NCBI RefSeq assembly: GCF_014898055.3
Contig: NW_023601754.1
Coordinates: forward strand, 44,943,013 to 45,007,012
Reading direction: 5' to 3'
Source of the DNA: Talpa occidentalis
Lineage: Eukaryota > Chordata > Mammalia > Eulipotyphla > Talpidae
DNA: 64,000 nucleotides
Shown in pieces: positions 50,201 to 61,590 of this stretch. Under the pieces are notes generated by a model. That model searched no databases and was not told the DNA's origin. It was given only the letters and a program-made list of their open reading frames with translations. Made by a program: the position numbers and the translations under genes. The first letter of the stretch is position 1, and every line of letters begins with the position of its first letter.

Positions 50201-52693
50201 GAGGGTGACCCTATCTCATACTCCTGCTGCCGCTCCCCCAATCCCCACTCACCACATGATCCAGGAGACCAGCACCATGGTGGCATCATTGAAGGAATTG
50301 AAGAAGCGTATGAGCAGTTCACCCTCAGGCCCCAGCTTCCGCAGGGCCACGCCAAAGACTATGGCAAACACTACCAGGCCCAGGATGTTCATGCCCTCCA
50401 CCTCTTCTCCCACAGGCACCTTTGAGCAGGAAACAGATGGGGAAGGGAAGAGGAGGCACCTGTCAACCTGCATAGTCACTGAGGGCCTATCCTGGGCGCT
50501 GGTGGGACCCAGCAGAGATAAGACACCTCCTTATTATCGCTTCCTCCCAAGGCTCACAATCCAGGAGCAGGGGAAAGAGGCTTGTGAGCAGGGAATCACC
50601 CAGACTAGGCAAGGCTTGAATGGGGGAACCAGAGGGGAGTATGGAAATTAAGAGGGTATTCTAGTCTGGGAAGGGTGGGGAGGGGTCAGAGAGGGCTTCC
50701 TGGAGGAAGGGGCTGATTCCAAAGAGCAGAACAGAAAGAATAGGAAGGGTGAACCAGATAAAGAGGGGCAGCAGAAGGTTTTAGATCGTGAAAACACCCA
50801 GTGGCCTAGAAATGAGAGCAACTGGGCATATGAAAGAACAGACAAATCTACTATGGCTACAAGAAATGAGTGAGGCAAAATCACAAGATGAGGCTGGGCA
50901 GGGCCCCGTGGGCCGGGGTGAAGAGCTGGGATTTCTAGGGGGGGAACTAGGGCGCATGGCAGAGCTTGGGCAGGAGGGAATGGGCAGAGCCAGGAGGAGG
51001 CCAGGGCAAGATGGGGCAGGGGAAAGGGAAAAAGAACGTGGCCAAAGTGGGGTTGTGGGGAGAGACAAGAGGAGGCAGAACAGAGATGTCCAGAAAGGCA
51101 GAGACTGAGGGGCTGCAGAGAGTTTAAATCAATTATTCCACACCAGTTATTGGAAGACAGAAGGGAGACAAATCTGGGGGACTGGGGAGAACAAATCAAA
51201 AAAACACAAAGTGGGGGTGAGGCCACTACAGCCCTTCCCCAGCTCTCACCTTCACCCATGCTCCATCGATCTCTTTCTCTCCATAGGAGGTGGAATACTG
51301 CAGGGAGAATTGGGGCGAATTAGGGTCCATTTCACTGAAGATCCCCCCACCCGGTACTGGAACCAAAAAAGCTTAGAGTCTGTCCTAGGTACCCCTTAAA
51401 TCTCATTCCATCTGGCTGGCAACCCCACCGAGGTAGGAGTCCTCATGCCCCCACTTTCCAGAGGCAGAAAGCAAGGCTCAGAGAGGTAAAGGCACCAGCC
51501 AGGGTCACACAGCTAGAACGAGAACCCAGAAGGTGGTTGGAACCCATAATCTTGTTTGTGGAGAAAGGGTATAAATTAGCTTCCAGGGACACCCAGGAAC
51601 TCTGCAAGATAAATATGCCTGTAAACATGAGGGCATGAGTTTTTCCCAGACACCTTCCAAAATGAGGTGCTGAGGCCGGCAATTCACGGTCTCCCTCCCG
51701 GTCCACCCCCCGGGACACCAGAGGACTCACTGAGCGGAAGGCTGCAGACACCAGGTTGGAAGGGAAGATATTTCTGCAGAGACAGACATAGGAGGGGTTG
51801 TTAGACACCAGCAGGGAGGTCAGGGGGTGTGGGAGGTTCCGTTGGCCTCTTTGGTGCAGGGGAACCTTGGAGGCCTCGTGGGCACCCCAACATGCTGGCA
51901 CCCAGGGCTGTGACAGGTTCGATCAGGCAGAGTTGATCTGGCCTGCACTTATTTTTAGGGTGTGGGGCGTCTGAGCTGGCCTCCTGGGCCCCCAGATGGC
52001 TGCTGTTGCAGCCCTGAGGGACTGTGGATGGGGGTGGGGAATGCTGGCTTCCCAGGCAGGAAGGGGCAGGGTCACTTGGGGCCTCAGCTCCACCCCCTAC
52101 AGCAAACTAAATACCCTGGGCATCTTGCATCAGCCACCTCCAGGAGGGCTGGAGTCTGGGGGCTGGCTGGTGGGTCAGAGGGTTCGGGGAAGCCAGAGGG
52201 TGGTAAGATGACTGCATGCCACACATATGCATCTGTGTTGACACAGCCACTCTCCTGTGAAGGTGTCCGAGTGACTCATTAAATCCCACAGAGCGACTGA
52301 GGGAGTCAGACATTGGCCTCACGCAGTCTCCGGGAGACAGAAATACCAGAAATGAAGCCACAGGTAGTGCAGCCAGGGCGCCACACACATCAACTCACTT
52401 AATCCCCCACAGCCCTCAGGGACCCACACCATGGTCCTTACTTCACAGAACAGGAAAATGAGGCACTGAGCCAGGATCTGAACCCAAGTCAGCTGGCTGC
52501 CTGGTCCTAACCTCTGTGTTTCTTCACATTCTTCGTCACCAGTGACGTGGGTTGTTTTCAGGGTTCTGGTGTTGGGGAGAATGTTTGGGACACTGCTGGT
52601 GTGGACTAGGTAGGGGTGACGTGAATATGAGTATGTGGGTGCTCAAATGCTGGGCTCATAGCGTGAGCAGCTGCTAAGGGGGTGTCAGTATCA

Positions 52694-52714
52694 GTGTGTG
52701 TGTGTGTGTGTGTG
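52694..52714 (+). repeat. (TG)n microsatellite in SLC1A5 copy A intron 1
   Basis: About ten TG units. The matching position in copy B (63173-63181) has about half as many, showing independent slippage since duplication. Confidence 0.95.
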
Positions 52715-54418
52715 ACAACGGGTGTAAGGCCATGTCTGGTGAGCTGCTGCGGGCTGGGTGTCTGTGTTTCTGTTTTGAGCCGTGTATCAGTTGGTCATGA
52801 AGTCGTGAGGGGCTGGCCAAGCGCAAGCTGTAGCTATTTTCACTGCGCAGGGTGTGGGAGGGTGGGGAGCTGGTACGCAGAGGAAGCTTTCAGCCGGTGT
52901 GCCCGTCCGCAGGCCGGCATGGTCCCACCCAGGCCAGACAGGGTTGGGCTGGGACCCAGCTAATCTCCCGCAGCCAGAAGGTGCCCACCCACTGCACCTC
53001 CTGGACACCAGGAGTGCTCCAGTGTATTGCCCCGATTCTGTGACTCACCCTGCCACCCCACACACCACTTCCAGGAAGTCCCAACTAACCTGAGGCACTG
53101 AATCAGCAGAGGCACCAAGGCAAGGTCACATGGACCCACCAGTAGCCCTCTTTAAAGGCCAGGAGCGGGGGTGCGGTGAGGGTGGGGGGAGAAGCCAGAA
53201 GGAGGAAAAGAATTTGGGGCCCTTTCTAACCAGCTCCCTCAGGACAGCATAATGGGGGGAGAGCGAGGAAAGGGGATTGGAGTCAGAGATGGCAGGAACG
53301 TGTGAAGTGGAAGCGCCAGGGGCCAGGTGGGAAGGCAACCTGAGAAAAAAACTGGCCAAGTCCGCTCCACAAGTGACGGGGGTGTGGGAGCCCTGGAACT
53401 GGGAAGAGGGTCATGTGGGGGTCACCAGTATCACCTCATGTCCGAACTCAGGGGTCCCAATCCCCGTTCCTTGACTCCACTCTTATCCAGAAGCCCCATC
53501 TGGGCCCCTTGGCACCCAAAGCTCCCCTTCCAAGGAGACCTCATCAGGGTCCTCTCCCATTCAGGAGACCCTCGTAGGTCCCTCAACCCACACCCGCCCA
53601 CTGAAGCCGCACTGTCTCCTACCTCAAAGACCTTCTCACCTATCACCCACGTGTGGGGTTCCCTTAGGGGCACAGGCCACACGTTTAGATGCCTCTTCCC
53701 CCAGCCAAGTGTTCTCACACGCCACACCCCAACCCTGAAGGGGCCAGGGCTCTCCTCGCCCCCAGCACCCCGTTTACTTTTCCTAAAGTCATAGAGATGT
53801 CCTGGCTCTGGGGAACCAGAGCCTCCTCTTGTCCAATGGGCCAAAGCAGTCCCTTCCCATGCCCCACCAGTGGAGGGGGTCTCACCTCAGTAGGTACAGG
53901 AACCAATGGTCCACCTCCTTGGTGGGGGCGTCTCTCCAAGTGCCTCTGGGCCCCAAAAATTCGTTGAAGCAGAAGCAGCGCCAAGCCCACGCCGAGCCCC
54001 GAGGCCATCAGAGTGGTGACCAGGAAGAACAGCAGCGCCCAGGCGCCCAGGCGGCCGAGTGCACTCGGGTCCAGGCTGGCCGCGCCGCCGATCAGGCTGC
54101 ACATCACCAGCGGCAGGATGATCATCTTCAGCAGGCGCAGCAGCAGCTCGCCCGGGAAGGCGAAGGCCACCAGGTGCGCGGGGCCCAGCGCTTGCGCGCC
54201 GCGGACACCCCCAGCGCCACGCCCGCTGGCACGGCCACCACCATCAGCAGCACCAGCAGGTTGGCCCGAAGGCAGCAGCACACCTGGTACCGGGAACGGC
54301 AGCAGCCGCCTCCTGGCGCGCTTGGGTCCTCCGCAGGGACCAGCACTGGAACACCGTTCGCGGTGGGCTCCGCCGCTGCGAACCCCTTGAGGTCCTGCTT
54401 AGGGACATCGGCCACCAT

Positions 54419-55385
54419 GATGAAACCCGGGGGTTTCTTAGTGCCTAGAATCTGGAGACGCCTGGGGCTCCTTCCCGCGACTTTCCTTAGAAGTGAGAGC
54501 TGAGCCCAGAGCCTGGAGGCTGGAACTTCGAAGAGTTCCTTGGAGTTTTGATTTACCACACCTCGCCTTCCTCGCGTGGGCAAGAGGGGGTGTCGGAGAT
54601 CCTCAGGCTGGGCACTGGGGCAACTCCGCTCTTCCAGCTGTGCCCGGGCGCCCCAAAGCTGGGAGCTGGGGAAGCGGTTTCTTGGCTCTGGGGATCGGGA
54701 ATACAGGAGTTTCTCTGGATGGAACTTGGGGTCCGGAAGGCGGAGGGCACCCACACCACGCAGGTCTTCACGAGCCGAGGTTCTGATGGCGCAGATCCGG
54801 GTCGCCTGAATCCCGGAGGTGAGGATCCAGGGTGCCTGGGTCCTGGGGTCTGGAGGGCTGGGAGCTTGAGTCTGGGGAGCTGGGAAGCGGAGGTCTTGGA
54901 GGAGGATCAGGCTCTTGGGACCGGGAGGGGAAATTCAGGCTCCTGGTGCAGAGGGCGGTGGCCCAGGGTGCTGGGAAGTACCAGCTCTCAGCCCTGAGGG
55001 ATGCTCCCAGGCTGCTTAGTGGAAGCAGCCAGGATTAAGGGCGGAGGCATGGCTGAGAAGACGCGAGTTGGGTGTTGCGCCCATAGAACCTCCCCGGCTC
55101 CCAGAGGGTGGTGTTAACTAATCGTGGGTGGGGATAGCAGCTGAGGACTCAGGAGGTTTGTGGAGACACACTTGCACACACAGGTACACATATATCTCCC
55201 AGCAGCGAGACCTTCCCTATCTGATTTTGGGGAGGGAGCAGAGGGCTTCTGGTCCCCAGAGACGGGGGCAGTACCCCATGAGTTCCATTCATTCCATCCA
55301 TGAAACTCCCCAAAGTTTCATCCATCTCTCACCATCCTGATGTCCAAAGTGTCCCCGTTGGGGCGGGGAAGGTCCCCACTACAGT
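54419..55385. other. Spacer between SLC1A5 copy A start and copy B stop
   Basis: Only 967 bp separate the copy A ATG from the copy B stop codon. It must hold both the copy B 3' UTR and the copy A promoter. I see no AATAAA or ATTAAA on the minus strand, so the copy B transcript end is not placed. 54600-55000 is G-rich with CTGGG/GGGAGCTGGG repeats typical of the sequence upstream of a CpG-island first exon. Confidence 0.5.
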
Positions 55386-56216
55386 TTACAGGACTGATTC
55401 CTCCTCACAGGGGTCAGCATCCCGAGCAGATCCAGGACAGCGTTTGAGGAGGGGATTCCCCTCCTCAGTGGAGCCTGGCAGCGGGGCCTGGAACAGATTG
55501 ATCTTCACCTGGATCAACTCAGGCATTGAGCTCCGAGACCCAGAATGGTCCACATAATTGTGGAGGAGCCCCGCCCCAAAGGCGTCACCTTCCACGTTGA
55601 GGACGGTACAGGATCGGTCCCTGAAGGGGAGGGCATGACAGGGAAGTGAATGAGTGGGGTCTGGAGGCCCCTCTGTCCTCTCCCTCTGGAATCTTGACAC
55701 ACCCATCACACCCATCTCCACTCCATCATTCCTCCACTTCCATCCATTTCCTTCCCCTGTTCTATTTCTAGACCTAGTTCACCCCTTTATCCTCCCAGAA
55801 TCCCAAATAGCCCTTCCTCTTAGACCTTCAAAGATCTCTCTTCAACTCAAACCCGAGAAATCTCATACCCCTCTTCTTTGCTCTGGTTCCCATATTTTCT
55901 CGGCCTAGAGAATCTCAGAGAACTCCTCCTCCATCTTCCCAGGACCCCAAATGATTCTTTTTCCCCACAAAACACAAGACAGGTTCCTTCTGGAGCCTCT
56001 AAGCCATCCCTCCCTCCTCTTGGGAGCCCAGAAGACCATACTCTTCTCCCTCAGACCATACTAAGCCCTAGCTCAGGGCATTCTGGGTGCATCAAGATTC
56101 TCCCCAGAATCCTAAGGATATCCCTTCCTCTTTAATATAGTATACATTTGTTAGTTCTCAACGATGCACACCTGAAACTTAAGTTATATTACAAAGTTAG
56201 TTTAAAAAAAATTTTA

Positions 56217-56486
56217 GGGCCTCCCCAGTGGTGCAGCGGGTTGAGTGCTAAGCTGTGAAGTGTCCGCAGCCTCTGCAGTGCCGGTTTGATTCCCGGCCGG
56301 CCAGGGAGATACCCACATGGCACAGCAGACCTCTCCTACTGCGCCCGCTGCTCCCTTCAGCAGTGTATTTCTGTCATCTGCCTTGTCTGCTCCCTGCTTT
56401 GTCTCTGGTGAATCCCCTCAACCTCCTGTGCCTCTGGCCTGTATCCCAACTCTTGCATAAAAATAAATAAATCTTAAAAAAAAAAA
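56217..56486 (+). mobile_element. tRNA-derived SINE (type II) in copy B intron 7
   Basis: Shares insertion point and body with 43108 in the unit 1 fragment. Absent from copy A at 46905-46925. Confidence 0.9.
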
Positions 56487-56503
56487 GAAATGTTTTCTTA
56501 GCA

Positions 56504-56765
56504 GGGTCTCCCTATTGGCCCAAGGGGTTAAGAGGCAACCTATGAAGCAGTCCACAGCCTTTGCAGCATGAGTTCGATCCCCCTGCCGGCCATGGAGAAG
56601 CCCACATGCCACAGCAGACCTCCCTGACTCGCCCGCTGCTCCCCTCAGCAGTGTACTTCGGTCAATCTGCTTGTTCTATTCCCCACTATGTCTCTGGTGA
56701 ATCCTCTCATCCCCCACGCTTCTGGCCTCTACCCCAGCTCTTGTACGCATGTATAAACCTTTAAA
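56504..56765 (+). mobile_element. tRNA-derived SINE (type I) in copy B intron 7
   Basis: GGGTCTCCCTATTGGCCCAAG head, ATGAAGCAGTCCACAGCC signature and GTACGCATGTATAAACC tail, followed by a (TA)n run (56766-56783). Absent from copy A. Confidence 0.88.
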
Positions 56766-56783
56766 ATATATATATATATATAT
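56766..56783. repeat. (TA)n microsatellite after SINE tail
   Basis: Nine or so TA units replacing the usual A-rich tail. A short (AC)n follows at 56811-56826. Confidence 0.9.
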
Positions 56784-59700
56784 TTTAAGGAAAGTGGATG
56801 AATTAAAAAAATACACACACACACACATAGCCCCACATGCTCTAGCTCACCCCCTTCCCTGGGGCACCTCTGAGCCCCGTGAGGTCAACCCACACTTACA
56901 CCAGCCAGTCCACAGCCAGGATCAAGGAGATGTAGTGAAATGGCAGGTTGACCGCCTCCAGGATGATGGCCAAGGTGAGGACACCTCCAGCCGGGATGCC
57001 GGCAGAGCACACGCTGGACGCCGTGGCCGTGACCCTGTGGGTATAGCGGGGCAGTCAGGAGAGGCTGCCAGAGCCCTTCTCCTTGACCTGCATCTGTTCC
57101 AGGGGATGGTCAGGCGCCCAGCCCACACTCACAGGATAGTGATGATATTCACGAAGTTCAGGGACCGCTGATTGAGCTGAGCGATGAACACCGCGGCCAC
57201 GCACTGGAAGAGCGCCGCGCCGTCCATGTTGACCGTGGCACCGATGGGGAGGATGAAGCGGCTGATGTGCTTGGCGACACGGTTCCTCTCCTCCACGCAC
57301 TTCATCATCAGCGGCAGCGTGGCGGAGCTGCAAGGGGCCACGCAGCTCAGCGCTCAAGCACTTCCAGGCCCTGCGGCCCCGCCCACCACGCAAGCCCCGC
57401 CCATAGCACCCCACCCTGCATAGACCACCTGCCGTCTCCCCATCCCTCAGACCTGGCTCACCACACAGACCACCATACCTGGTCTAAGTCCTGCTAGCAC
57501 TCAAGCAACACCCATAACACCTGGTCGGCCCGGACCCCATCCCCTCCCTGGATCACACAGCCTGTATTTCAGACCTGACCTCTGCCCTGCAGCCTAGCCC
57601 CGCCCACCTCCTCCCCAGACCACAGGACCAGCACCTGACCCTGGCACAGGCCCCGCCCACCGGCCTAGACCCTCACCCCAGCCTCCCTCCCAGGAGCCCA
57701 GCCCTCCATAGCTCTCCATGTCCTTCCCTTTCTGGAGCCTAGAGGCAGGAGGGAGCCCCAACAATGCAGGCATTCCAGAAGGCAAAGTCCCTGACACCCT
57801 GGGGAGCAACTGACTGCTATTACTCAAAATACACGGGAAATTCTACCTAATTCTATGTCAGAGAGCTCTCTGATAGCCCACGCCCCACATCTCCAACAAC
57901 AGAACTTGGCCAAGAATTACTAAGTTCTTGGGGATGCTGCTGCGAAGGTGGGGTTGTGAGGGAGCAGGACCCTTTCCTTCCCAGAAGGAAAGATAGGGGT
58001 TTCATAAGATTGGATCCAGGATGGAGAATTACGGTCCCCCCAGGGCTAGGCCTGGCAGGGAGGAAAGGGCATCAGGAGGGGAGGGGAGGTCTAAGGCAGT
58101 GCTTGCCTAAATTTTAGAGGGAGGGGAATCTAGGACCTTAGGAGGAGCTGACAAAGGTATGGCGCTGTGCCCCATCCGGCGTCCCCAAACATCTCAGGGG
58201 CCTTGAGACCTCTGCACACCACCACAGCCGGCCCCAAGGCTCACCTGGAGGAGGTCCCGAAGGCCGTGGCCAGCGCCGTTGTGATGCCCCACAGGAAGCG
58301 GTAGGGGTTTTTGCGGGTGAACAAGAAGTAGATGAGGGGCAGCACCAGGAGCCCGTGGATGGCGTGGCCCAGCAGGCAGCACAGGATGTATTTGCCGAGG
58401 CTGGCAAAGAGCTTCCCCACGTCTTCCATCTCCACAATATTGCTGGCCACCAGGAACATGATGCCCACAGGGGCATACCTAACGACCCAGGAGACAGACC
58501 AGCCTCTGACCACCCGCTCCTGGGCCAGTCACTGGGCGCTTCACACGGCAACACCCCTTTCCAACTGCCCTGGCCGTCAGGAAGCACCCACCTTCAGGCA
58601 CCTCCTCTACCCTGCCCACCACACTCTCCCCCGGAAGGTAGGCAGCTGGGAGGCCCTCGGAGCCTGGCAGCCTCCATCAGCTCTCTGAATGCCTGCGTTC
58701 AGATTCCAACTTGACCCATGAAAGAGGAGAGCCGTCCAGGCTGCGGTCATTTACGTCAGGGGGCTTGTTAGAGCAGCTACTATGGCTTAAAGCAACACGC
58801 TCTGTCCCCACTTCCTAGAGGGGAAAAGGCCCTGCTCGTGTATTTATGACAACTCCCAGGTGTGAAGGATGCAGGGTGTGCAGAGCCCTTGAATGCCACC
58901 GAATCTTCACCCGAGCCCAGGCAGGGGCGCCAACCAGCGTCTCCCACAGCTGACGCTGAATCAAACAAAATCGAATTGGCCTGTAAAACAGGGGTGAGGA
59001 TGCCACCACCCCGCACGGAACGCTGGGGGCTGAAGTGAGATGCCAGCTGAAAGGAGTTGAAAGCTCTCTGTACACATTAAGTGATCTATAAACTTGTAGG
59101 TTTATTAGCAGCCTCTCCGGGAGTACAGATCTCAGGGGGGGCCCGCTGCTCCCCTCCCAGGATGGCTTCCCTGACTGCTTGATCTAGATGGTTACTTATA
59201 TCCTGAAACCTTTCCCTCCTTGGGTAACAGAAAAAGGCACCACTTCCCAGCCCCCTCTGAAGCTTGGCTCGGCCAGTGCTGAAGTTCTGGCAGATGAGAT
59301 GTGCCAGAAATTATAAAAGCTAAGGACTGGATAAATATTAACTGTTATTGTTTACTGTAGGCATGTAATAGGTCAGGCTCCATCCCAAGAACTTTACCTG
59401 TATTAACTCATTCGTGCCTGGTGCTATCAAGCCCATTTTCTAGATGAAGAGACCGAGGCACAGAGGGGCTAAGTAACTCGTTGTCCGGCACACGACTGGG
59501 AAGGCACCTCAGGCCACCCAGCTGCAGAGCCCGCTCTTACCCGCCCACCATCCCATCTCTCCTGCAAAGCACTTTTAGCAGTCAAGGCACAGCAGCTTCT
59601 GACCTCGGCTGCCTTGGAATGAGGGCCTGGGGTGGAGGGCTGAGATGCAGGCAGGGTCCTGAGAATCGGGGTACAGCCAGGCAGACAGGGGACTGGGGCA

Positions 59701-61047
59701 GGAGCATGAATGGAAGGCAGAGTCCTCTGCACATTTTCTTCTCATTATCTGGGGTCATTTAGTAAAACTCAGAATGATCATAACCGTGGCTCATGTTTAG
59801 GGAATGCCCAGTAGGTGCCAGGCAATTAGAACACCTTCTAAGTGCTTTTCTCTTCACGCTCACCCTCTAAAGTGGGCACTATTTTTTCAGACACCGAGCC
59901 AAAGGCAAACATCCGGTTACATCTAGATCTCAAAAACTGACCACATTGTGGCCGTGGCTTTAATTATCTTCCAGTAAATCAGAAGGTGCAGGCTTCGGTC
60001 TGAGAGCTCACAGATACAACACTGTCCTCACTTTACAGATGAGGAACTCATCAGAGAGGGTAAAGCACTTGTCCCAGTAACACAGCCAAGAAATGGTAGA
60101 TATTGGTTCCAAGGAGCAGAAGGACGGTGACAATATCTCATACCCCCGCTGCCGCTTCCCCAATCCCCACTCACCACATGATCCAGGAGGCCAGCACCAT
60201 GGTGGCATCATTGAAGGAATTGAAGAAGCGTATGAGCAGTTCGCCCTCAGGCCCCAGCTTCCGCAAGGCCAAGCCAAATACGATGGCAAGCACCACCAGG
60301 ACCAACTCTGCTCCCATGGGCATCTTTGAGCAGGAAATAGAAGGTGAAGGGAAGAGGGAGGTAGGTGTCAACCTACATAGTCACTGAGGGTCTGTCCTGA
60401 GCACTGGTGGGACCCAGTAGAGATAAGACACCACCTTATCTCTTCCTCCCAAGGCTCACAATCCAGGTCCAGGAGAAATATGCTTGTGACCAGAGATCAC
60501 CCCACTGAACAAGGCTGGAATGCGGGAACCAGAGTACTATGGAAATTAGTGGGGTATTCTAGCTTTGGGAGGTTGGGGAAGGGTCAAGGAGGGCTTCCTG
60601 GAAGAAGGAGCTGATTCCAAAGAGCAGAACAGAAAGAACAGGAAAGGTGAACCAGATAAAGAGGGGCAGCAGAAGATTCTAGAGCGTGAAAACATCCAAT
60701 GGCCAAGAAATGAGAGCAACTGGGCATATGAAAGAACAGAAGGAAATCCACCATGGCTTCAAGGAATGAGTGGGGAGAATCACAAGATGAGGCTGGGCAG
60801 GGCCCTGTGGACTGTGGTGAAGAGCTGGGATTTCTTGAGTGGGAACTAGGGAGCATGGCAGAACTTAGGCAGAAAGGAATGTGTAGATCAAGGAGGAGGC
60901 CATGGCAAGATGGGGCAGGGGAAAGGGAGACAAAGAAGAACCTGCCCAAGGTGGGGTTGTGGGGAGGGACAAGAGGAGGCAGAACAGAGATGTCCAGAAA
61001 GGCAGAGACTGAGAGGCTGCAGAGAGTTTAAATCAAATTGCACACCA

Positions 61048-61318
61048 GGGCCTCCCTGGTGGCGCAGGCGGTTGAGCGCAGCACTGTGAAGCTGTACGCA
61101 GTCTTTGCGGCGCTGGTTCGATCCCCGCCAGCCTCGGAGCAACCGACACAGGGAAGCAGCCCTCTCCCGTAGCGTCTGCTGCTCCCCTCAGCAGCGTATT
61201 TCTCCAGTCTGCCTATTCTGTTCCCCACTCTGTCTCTGGTGAATCCTCTCACCCTCCCGCGCCTCTGGCCTATACCCCAGTTCTTGTATAAATAAAATAT
61301 ATCTTAAAAAAAAAAAAA
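61048..61318 (+). mobile_element. tRNA-derived SINE in copy B intron 3 (absent from copy A)
   Basis: GGGCCTCCCTGGTGGCGCAG head, inserted in ATTGCACACCA. Copy A has the empty site at about 51137 (ATTCCACACCAGTTATT). Confidence 0.93.
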
Positions 61319-61323
61319 TTCTA

Positions 61324-61590
61324 ATGCCTCCCCTGGTGGCGTAGGCGTTTGAGAACAGCACTGTGAAGCTGTCCGCAGCCTCTGCAACGCGGGTTTGATC
61401 CCGGCTGTGCAGCGAGGGTCCCACATGGCGCAGCAGCCCTCTCCTGTCCCGCCCACTGCTCCCCTCAGCAGTGTATTTCGTCAGTCTGCCTGTTCTGTTC
61501 CCCGCTCTGTCTCTGGTGAATTCTCTCACCCTTCCACACATCTGGCCTGTACCCCGATTCTTGTATAAATAAATAAATCTTTAAAAAAAA
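61324..61590 (+). mobile_element. Second tRNA-derived SINE, in the tail of the first
   Basis: GCCTCCCCTGGTGGCGTAGG head immediately after the preceding poly(A). It ends (AAAT)n AAATCTTT(A)n before ATTCCACACCA, the far target-site repeat. Confidence 0.92.

Larger units (their letters stand above)
46053..54418 (-). pseudogene. SLC1A5: SLC1A5 (ASCT2) copy A, eight exons, disabled
   Basis: ASCT2 is a sodium-dependent plasma-membrane exchanger of glutamine and other neutral amino acids (SLC1 trimer), and in several mammals a receptor for RD114/type-D retroviruses and syncytin-1. Exons: 1 53886-54418, 2 51731-51773, 3 51250-51297, 4 50253-50419, 5 48352-48585, 6 47233-47427, 7 47021-47134, 8 from 46320 to a stop at 46053. 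All splice sites and phases fit. Exons 2-6 are open and conserved ([25 protein letters not shown]). Exon 1 starts [20 protein letters not shown] but changes frame twice and hits a stop between the shifts. Exon 7 has lost a net 21 nt of the HP2-TM8 region. Exon 8 runs into a SINE head instead of the usual C-terminus. The counterparts of human sequons N163 and N212 are absent. Homopolymer sequencing error could explain the first shift but not all the damage. Confidence 0.8.

Noticed and set aside
40337..61590. Repeated short open frames of 60-100 codons across 40-61 kb
   Set aside because: They are translations of the SINE body in both orientations, not genes.
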